Of a stretch of DNA of 64,000 bases, positions 57,877 through 64,000 are shown in pieces (position 1 is the first letter of the stretch; the number at the start of each line of letters is the position of its first letter). The stretch lies in the NCBI RefSeq assembly GCF_022376445.1, contig NW_025954975.1, forward strand, positions 434,001-498,000, written 5' to 3'. The position numbers and the translations under genes were made by a program. Source of the DNA: Fomitopsis serialis (lineage: Eukaryota > Basidiomycota > Agaricomycetes > Polyporales > Fomitopsidaceae). The notes beneath the pieces were generated by a model. That model saw only the letters and a program-made list of their open reading frames with translations, ran no database searches and was not told where the DNA came from.

Positions 57877-59422
57877 GTTGTCCCCGAAGTCTGTTGTGAG
57901 GAGATGATTCGGCCGCCGTTGTGGTCACGACCTCGCCTGTATCGTTTGTTTGCGCCTCACCATCTTGCAATAGTGGTGGGTAACTTCCCTCCGCTCCTGC
58001 ATTGAATCTGTGATCCCTTTGTGCACGTGAGCGTCACTACATCGTGGCGTTGGATGATCTACGATGCGACTGAGATGCGGTGGCGTTGTCTTTGCGTAGT
58101 ATCGCTTCGAACTGAACAAGCCCAGGGTCCGACAGCTTTGGTCTCATGAATGGCAAGCTGGCTCACAAGATCCGTGACTTCCACTTCTCAAATGCCATCA
58201 AGTTACGCTATCAATGAAATCACCTATTTCCGAGGGCGCTCCTTTCTACCCCAGAGTTCAATTCTTACGCACATAAAGTAAGCAGAGATCCTTGCATGCG
58301 TCTGGTATTCTCGTTGATGTTTGGAATGTCAGAGAGGAATCTGTATGGCTAATGTGACGGCACGCAGCTCAGATGGTTCAATGCGCCGCATCCTGCGGCA
58401 CGAGCATGAAGTGATGCCAGCCGCTCTAACCATCACACCGAGTCTGATAGTGTATCGTTGCAGCCGCTCACGACGGGAACTGTGTCGTCGTTGGCTTCGA
58501 GTTCCCTGAACGCGATCAGCTCGGCAGTATGAGTCACCTCATGATGTATAGAAGTCTCACACAGCGAACTGTAAGGCATCTAATACGGTGGCAATTTGCT
58601 TCGATGCGTCTCGGTCTTCATTGAACGTCAAGCTCCGTGAGTTGCTCCAATCACCTGTGAATGAGAAGGTGAGCTCATTGCCGCATGTGAATCTCGCTAT
58701 TGAAATCAAACGATGACCCAATCTGTTCCAGTAAACTTCTAGCACCTCAAGACGTTCTCGAGGGAGACTCCTAGCGTGTGTTCTTCCTTCTCCCGGAACA
58801 CGCCTAGGCTCGACACCTACATAGTGCCAGTGCCTGATACTTATGGCTCTGGATTATCCAAATATGGTTGTCGAACAGGACGCCGGTGTCCCCTTCAACC
58901 GAATGATCTCTCAGCATGGATAATCGACTGCCAGTGTAAAGTTTGCATATGCTCCTCAGAGTCACAGACATTTTACTCTGACATACTGTATCTTCAGCAG
59001 TGCTCGGGTGTACGCGCCCTCCACCAAGTTCATGAAGACGTTCCACGGAGCATCATATTATGGTGTGCATAAGTAATACTTATTCGATGCGTCTAGCCAG
59101 GTCGCATCGGCGCCTCAGCGAGTTACCGCGACAGTCAACGCGTGCTACTAGACGATGACAGCAAACTATCCAGACATGTAATGTCACACGTTAGTTGACG
59201 CATTGCTCTTACTCACGGTGCAAACATTTCCGCTACATCCATTGTACCATTAATCCACACCTTCAGTTGCATTTGCAAGATCTCGAGTGCATTCAACAAG
59301 AATGCGCTTGTTGCTGAATTTGCCTACCGATATTACATGGAATCCATATGGGGCCGGGCCGCCACGCACACCAATAAGTACCGCTCACTCAAGATTGGGA
59401 CATTGCCCAGCCGCCTCGCCAA
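57877..59422. other. Intergenic, 1.5 kb without a supported gene
   Basis: Minus-strand frames at 58557..58745 and 58804..59046 have protein-like composition but no start, splice context or family. They might be remnants of a leucine-rich/F-box-like gene. The last part is the promoter of the plus-strand GTPase gene at 59423. Confidence 0.4.
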
Positions 59423-60605
59423 ATGCCACGTCCGAAGACCGTGAAATCGCCGGCCCCCACTCCTCAGCCCTCCACTCCATCTGACCAGAGGAAGGGGCAT
59501 GTGTCAAAATCGTCGCGGACGCTTGATGACACTGCAACAACATCATACATACTGTGAGCTTACGTTGTTGCTGGACTCTCCGTCCGAACACCACTGACAA
59601 TTATACCAGGGTTATGGGCTCCACCGGGACAGGCAAATCTACGGTCGGTATTGTTCTGCATGGGGACCGTGACTCCTGATATCTGAGTGGGCTGTAGTTC
59701 ATCAACTTGGTAAGTGGCTCCAATTTGAGTGGGGACCAGACTCCGCTCCCAGACGGCCACTGTCGAGTTATCCAAAACGTTCGAACACAAATCTCAGCGA
59801 ATCGTCATGGTGGACACGCCTGGATTCGACGATACCATCAAGTCCGACGTAGACGTGCTCACTACAATTGCGAATTATCTCGCACACTTGTGAGTCAACG
59901 CGTCTACTACTTACGGACTGAGAGTCAGCGATGTCTTACACGAGTCACCCAAGGTATCGCGAAGGCATCCAGATACGCGGCATAGTGTACATGCACCGCA
60001 TCACGGACAACAGAATGGGCGGAACAGCACTCAGGAATTTCCGGATGTTTGAAGCCATCTGCGGGCAATCCGCCAGGCGGAATGCGATCATAGTCCTCAA
60101 CATGTGGGACCAGGTGAAGAAGGACGTTGCCGAAGCACGCGAGAAAGAGTTGCGCGAAAGTGACCTCTTTTTCAAAGCTGCGGTGACCGCTGGTGCACGT
60201 ACAATGCGTCACTGGGGCAGCAGGGAGTCTGCCATACCGATTCTGGACAATCTCATCAATCAACCTCCAGTGGCTTTGGCAATTCAGCGAGAGATCGTTG
60301 AGGAGCGCAAAGCAATCCACCTGACGGCAGCCGGGCTGACGCTCCTTGGGGACCTCGCTGCAAAGGAAGCCAAGCATGACGAGGAATTGGGTCGTATACG
60401 TGAAGAGAGAGAGGAAGCGAGGTCAAGGAGAGACGTGGACGAGGAAAGAGATTTAGAAGAGGCGCAGAAGAGGCTAGAAGATCTGCGACAAAAGCTGGCG
60501 GATGAGCAACGGAAACTGCGAGACGCGACGACGACAGGTCGGAGGGTGTCTCGACGCGCACAGACGTCGACTCAGAGTAGTAGTAGCTGCTGTTGTTGTT
60601 CTTGA
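59423..60605 (+). CDS. AIG1/GIMAP-like P-loop GTPase with Cys-rich C-terminus (GTPase-5), 2-base frame gap
   Basis: Exons 59423..59553, 59610..59643, 59698..59889, 59945..60605. A basic/Pro-rich leader (MPRPKTVKSPAPTPQ) precedes the P-loop MGSTGTGKST in the 34-base exon. G3 is VDTPGFDDT, then MHRITDNRMGG and VLNMWDQV. A coiled coil spans residues about 245-310, and the protein ends SSSSCCCCS. Exon 3 is 192 bases, where sister genes have 191 or 194 and phase demands 194. Two bases are missing near 59735 (AGTGGGGACC where a VGT codon series is expected), a contraction of a GT/G run. Corrected, the gene would encode 339 aa. The terminal cysteines suggest S-acylation. It is either a near-intact pseudogene or a sequence error; all other features are intact. 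Confidence 0.75.
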
Positions 60606-61060
60606 ATGTTGGACGCAACATCGAGTTCCTTGTTTTGAAGAAGTCTTTCATCACTTATGGCGAAACTTACGCCACCCTCCTTTATCACGGGCCATAACTT
60701 AAGGAGAGTGTCAAGTGATGTACTGTCGCTCAGTGCACAAGAGTTGCCCTGCTTGATGGGGCTACAAGCGTGCGCCGTTCCTTCATCGTCTCCCACCTAT
60801 AATTACCGTTCTTGCAATCGACCTTTCGAGATCGTATTATACTACTCATGATACAGGTCGTACGCGCAGGATATGGGAATTACAGTATCCTTCCTATCTG
60901 GCAACTTGAAGAGGATCACATGTCTTTATTTGAGCGAAGAACAGAACATGTAGACTCGTGCCCAGTGAAACGGATAGTACATACGTAGTCATGCTGAAAG
61001 CCAATGTCATCAACGCACGAGGGAGACTTAAGGAACTGAAGGGGGAGCTCGTGGACTGCC
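60606..61060. other. Intergenic between convergent GTPase genes
   Basis: 3' flanks of GTPase-5 and GTPase-6. The frame 60916-61060 is an extension only reached in the shifted reading frame of GTPase-6 and is probably not translated. Confidence 0.45.
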
Positions 61061-62927
61061 TCAGCATATGATGCAACACGATGCCAAACAGCACTTTCGC
61101 TCGACTGCTTCCACTGGCTTGAGCGGAGCAGGGGTCGTTTGGGACGGAGCAGGGGCCGGGTTGAACGGAGCAGGGGTTGGCTCGAGAAGAGGAGGAGTCG
61201 ACTCGTTCCAAGGCCCTGCCAGTCGAAAAGGGGGTTCGAGGTCATGCCACGGACTTGCCAGCTGAACCACGACTGGTTCATTCGTCTTGAAGAGACCGGA
61301 GGCTTGCACTTCCTGGGGTACGGACGCGCGTGAGTGGGCACCGTCAGAGGGGACATCGAGGTCGAGGAGAGTTGGCTGGGGTAGAGGAAGGGTTGGCTCG
61401 GGAGGAGAGGTTGGCTCGGGAGGAGGGGCTGGCTCGGGAGGAGGGGCTGGCTCGGGAGGAGGGGCTGGCTCGGGAGGAGGGGTTGGTTCGGGAGGAGGGG
61501 TTGGTTCGGGAGGAGGGTTGGTTCGGGAGGAGGGGTTGGTTCGGGAGGAGGGGTTGGTTCGGGAAGGGGTGGCTCGGGCGGAGCAGTGGGTGTACGCAGA
61601 GGCCTCTCACTAGGTGCGCTTTTAGGGTCTGATTGCGGAGCGTCGGGAGCAGATGTACTCCGCGAACGCGAATGCGTCGGTGTGTCTGAGGGGTTGGCAT
61701 GTATGAAACGCCTGAGCGGGACTGGAAATTCGGTAAGCGACGTTAGGAGAAGATTAGTATGGCAACTCACTAAGTCCTGAGACGGCAAGGTAGGTGAATG
61801 CAAATTGCGACCCAGCTGCGACAGGATCTCCTGGAGACGCGTAATGAAGCAATCTCCCAGGACCGTTTGTAGCTTGTCTCTCTCGGTTTCAGTCTTCTGT
61901 AGCTTCTCGCTGAGGTTTTTGAGATCGTTCCTCAGTTGCTGCAGCTCCTCTTCCCGACGCCTCCTAGCCTCCCCCACCTCAGCTAAGCCCCCAGTCTGGT
62001 CACGGTCCCCTTCAAGTCTTGACAATTCATCAGTCAGGTCTCCGGTGAGAACGTTCACTCTGCCTCGCTGTTGCTGACACACTGCTTCCAACTGTGAAGC
62101 TAGCTCACGTCCCGCACCAGTGTCTGGAAATTCCTTGTGCTCCTTGACCAACTCGCGCTGGATCGACAGATCGACGGCAGGTTTCCCCAACAGCGTCGAG
62201 AGAATATCGACCGCAGACTTGTATGTGTTGTTGTGGGGCACGATGCGAGCTCCATGATCGCAGGCGTCCTTAAAATGGTCGACGCGATACTGCCGAAGCC
62301 TGTCCTCGGCGGTTTGTCGCTCCCGCACGTCTTCCCACATTGTAGTGACGATGACAACGTTCTTCATAGCGTCATCCCCGCAGAGCTTGCGAAACAACTG
62401 GTAATTCTGCGAGCTGATACCGGATATCCGATTGTCCGAGATTCGATGCAGGTACAGAATCCCAGTGAGCCGTGTGCCGCTAGAAAACCTTCAGGGACAT
62501 TAAGTATCAGTAGTGCATCACAGCCGAGAACAAGCCCCCTCACGTCTCCCGTAGGAAAGTAGCAATCAACTTCAGTATGTCGGCTTGTGGTATCTCGGTA
62601 TCGTCAAATCCTGGCGTGTCGATCAACGTGATGCGGTCGCCTGCGAGTTGCATTGTCGCCATTTGTATTTCGCTTGTGCATGATCGGAGTCCGTGGCCAA
62701 CTACCAAATTCGAACCAGCAGCGCGGTTAATGAACTGATAGAAAACTTCTCAGCATACTCAGATAAGTATATGGACGTATCGCGTCCTTACCGAGGACTT
62801 TCCACTTCCTGTGCAGCCCATAAGTCTGTTTTGTGCCATACGAATTGACCGAATCATTAGGACCCCATATGATCGATCGTAGCAACAGCAGGACGTACGC
62901 GATTAGCTTCGGTGCGGGTTCTGCCAT
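61061..62927 (-). CDS. AIG1/GIMAP-like GTPase with coiled coil, Pro-rich repeat and CaaX-like end (GTPase-6)
   Basis: Exons, in transcription order: 62899..62927, 62792..62825 (34-base P-loop exon, MGCTGSGKSS), 62544..62734, 61061..62488. G3 is IDTPGFDDT, then LHRISDNRISG and IVTTMWEDV. A long coiled coil (residues about 225-310) is followed by a Ser/Pro-rich region and a Pro-Glu-Pro repeat encoded by an 18-base minisatellite. One repeat unit has 17 bases (near 61515), which throws the frame into a Leu-Pro-Ser-Gln repeat ending at 60916. With that unit at full length, the PEP frame continues smoothly to LKPVEAVERKCCLASCCIIC and stops at 61061, and the exon sum becomes a multiple of three (560 aa). 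The CIIC end fits a CaaX box, next to palmitoylatable cysteines. This is the most divergent cluster member. Confidence 0.78.
61390..61582. repeat. 18-bp coding minisatellite (Pro-Glu-Pro repeat)
   Basis: About ten tandem copies of GGTTCGGGAGGAGGG-type units with period 18 (variants GGCTCG/GGTTCG), lying inside the GTPase-6 coding sequence. On the coding strand each unit gives PEP(T/A)PP. One unit near 61511 is 17 bases long and breaks the frame. Confidence 0.9.
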
Positions 62928-64000
62928 GACGGTACAACCAGTGGTCAGAGCAGCAGCGGATCGCAGTGTCGATATCGCTCAGCCGTCCAAGATATATGTA
63001 CGCTGTGTGGACAGTGGTTCAACGTAGCATACAGTCGAATAGTGTCCGGATTAGAACCATCTGTGAAGAGACAAAACACACCTCTCGTCACGTACGCCGC
63101 TCGACTGCGCAAGCGAAAGCATTGCCTCCGCGCGTGGTCGAGCATGGTATGGACCACTGTGACATAGCAGGAAGGGAGGCGCATGGCCTTCTTGGCATGC
63201 CTTCGCAACGTTCGTCTCGTTGGCCATGCGCGCGGTTCGGGATCTCTTGGGTTTGAATAAGACATAGAAGTCCAATTGTAGCTTGTTACCAGGACACCAG
63301 AAAGATGAAGCCTCTCACCAGGCACCGCAGTGGCCCAAGCTCTGTGGTGGCCGACGGACCGGGAACTGGCCGAATCCCGTTTGCTCGGGCGTTTCTGACA
63401 CACAAGTCCACAGGGCATGTGCGCGCATTGGTATGTTATGGAAGCCATGCTGTTCAAAGACCACACACCGCCAGTATTCCACATTGTTCGGCTGCTTCTC
63501 TGGACACTGTGCCTTCGCCCTAAGCGGCTAAGCCCATCGTGAGTTGTAAGTGCGCGCCTGATCTGTCCTCCGCGAAATCAGGCCCATGCGAAGTTTCGGG
63601 CAGTAGGGCCACTGCAGAGCCTTGCGGTGCGGTGATCGTGGTAGTGAATAGAAAAAGGCGGTAGCGAATACACGGCTAGTAGGTGCTGTATTAGTGGCTG
63701 GGCGGTGTGGTGCACGTGAGGCGCTGTCGGACTCAAAGGCGGTCGGGACGATGGCGACGAGGGCAAACACGACTCTCATCTCGCTCGCAGCTCTCGTTCC
63801 CCCTCCCACTCGTTCACCACCCCGGCCCATTCTGCTCGCGCGCACATCCTACCAGAACCCCGACAAAACTTGCCTTTTGCGGCATAGCACGCCGCCTCGC
63901 CTCATCGCTCGCTGTTGCCCAGATATTATCAGTCCCAGATCAAATCTCCTCTGTCCTCGCTGTATCCGCACCAGCCATCTGTGCCATCCCACACGTCGTC
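62928..64000. other. Intergenic / upstream region running off the window
   Basis: Promoter of GTPase-6 and about 1 kb without a supported gene. The 179-codon minus-strand frame at 62945..63484 has no family or splice support. From 63751 a plus-strand ATG frame stays open to the window edge (begins MATRANTTLISLAAL), but the sequence is a C/T-rich tract typical of a fungal 5' leader. A gene beginning just beyond the window is therefore the likelier reading. Confidence 0.35.

Noticed and set aside
60916..61400. Leu-Pro-Ser-Gln repeat frame as the true C-terminus of GTPase-6
   Set aside because: It is reached only after a 17-base repeat unit; the alternative frame continues smoothly into a CaaX-like end and restores exon phase.
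61390..61582. Short regular repeats as a CRISPR-like array
   Set aside because: The units are contiguous with no spacers, lie inside a coding exon and encode a Pro-Glu-Pro repeat.
62945..63484. 179-codon minus-strand ORF as a gene
   Set aside because: Composition is mixed, it has no recognisable domain, and it lies in the promoter region of GTPase-6.

Overview
The window is nuclear DNA of a filamentous basidiomycete, most likely an Agaricomycete close to the Polyporales. This rests on the dense 49-70 base GT-AG introns, the GC-rich coding sequence, and families typical of that class: an RRM plus Pumilio RNA-binding protein, FACT subunit Spt16, many F-box/leucine-rich proteins, HGD-type TKL kinases and Ser/Thr-rich single-pass membrane proteins. 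No rRNA, tRNA or CRISPR array was recognised. The species call is inference.

Layout. 0-3 kb: 3' part of an RRM/PUF RNA-binding protein. 3.6-4.4 kb: a hypothetical membrane protein. 5.1-11.2 kb: a direct segmental duplication carrying a secreted-stalk/single-TM protein gene; copy A is intact, copy B is a decayed pseudogene, and copy A later received a 5'-truncated retroelement with a clean target-site duplication. 12.2-15.1 kb: an acidic protein of unknown function. 15.6-17.3 kb: an amidohydrolase with a 10-base micro-exon. 17.6-19.3 kb: an F-box gene. 19.7-23.0 kb: a SCY1-like pseudokinase. 23.1-28.0 kb: Hrq1-type RecQ4-like helicase, tail to tail with the kinase. 28.2 kb: a small conserved-looking ORF. 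28.7-32.5 kb: an alpha/beta hydrolase and a membrane-anchored AMP-binding (acyl-CoA synthetase-like) enzyme. 32.8-36.7 kb: complete 14-exon SPT16. 37-44.4 kb: an F-box birth-and-death cluster (three genes, two relics). 44.7-47.7 kb: cytochrome b561 and mitochondrial 3-hydroxyisobutyrate dehydrogenase, divergently transcribed.

48.3-62.9 kb is the most unusual part: six AIG1/GIMAP-like P-loop GTPase genes plus one relic, on both strands, sharing an exon architecture in which the P-loop always lies in a 34-base exon. One member (50.8-53.4 kb) is an in-frame fusion of the GTPase to a complete TKL protein kinase. It formed when about 1.1 kb of a sister gene, promoter included, was duplicated upstream of the kinase. 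The two most divergent members end in cysteine clusters (one a CaaX-like CIIC), suggesting lipid anchoring. AIG1/GIMAP GTPases act in immunity in plants and animals, so a self/non-self or stress-response role is a reasonable but untested hypothesis.

Data quality. Many otherwise well-conserved genes between 12 and 32.5 kb, and two GTPase genes, lose frame by one or two bases, usually in a homopolymer or short tandem repeat, while their introns stay perfect. This looks more like uncorrected indels in the sequence than mass gene death. Coding calls there are made at family level and exon joins are approximate.
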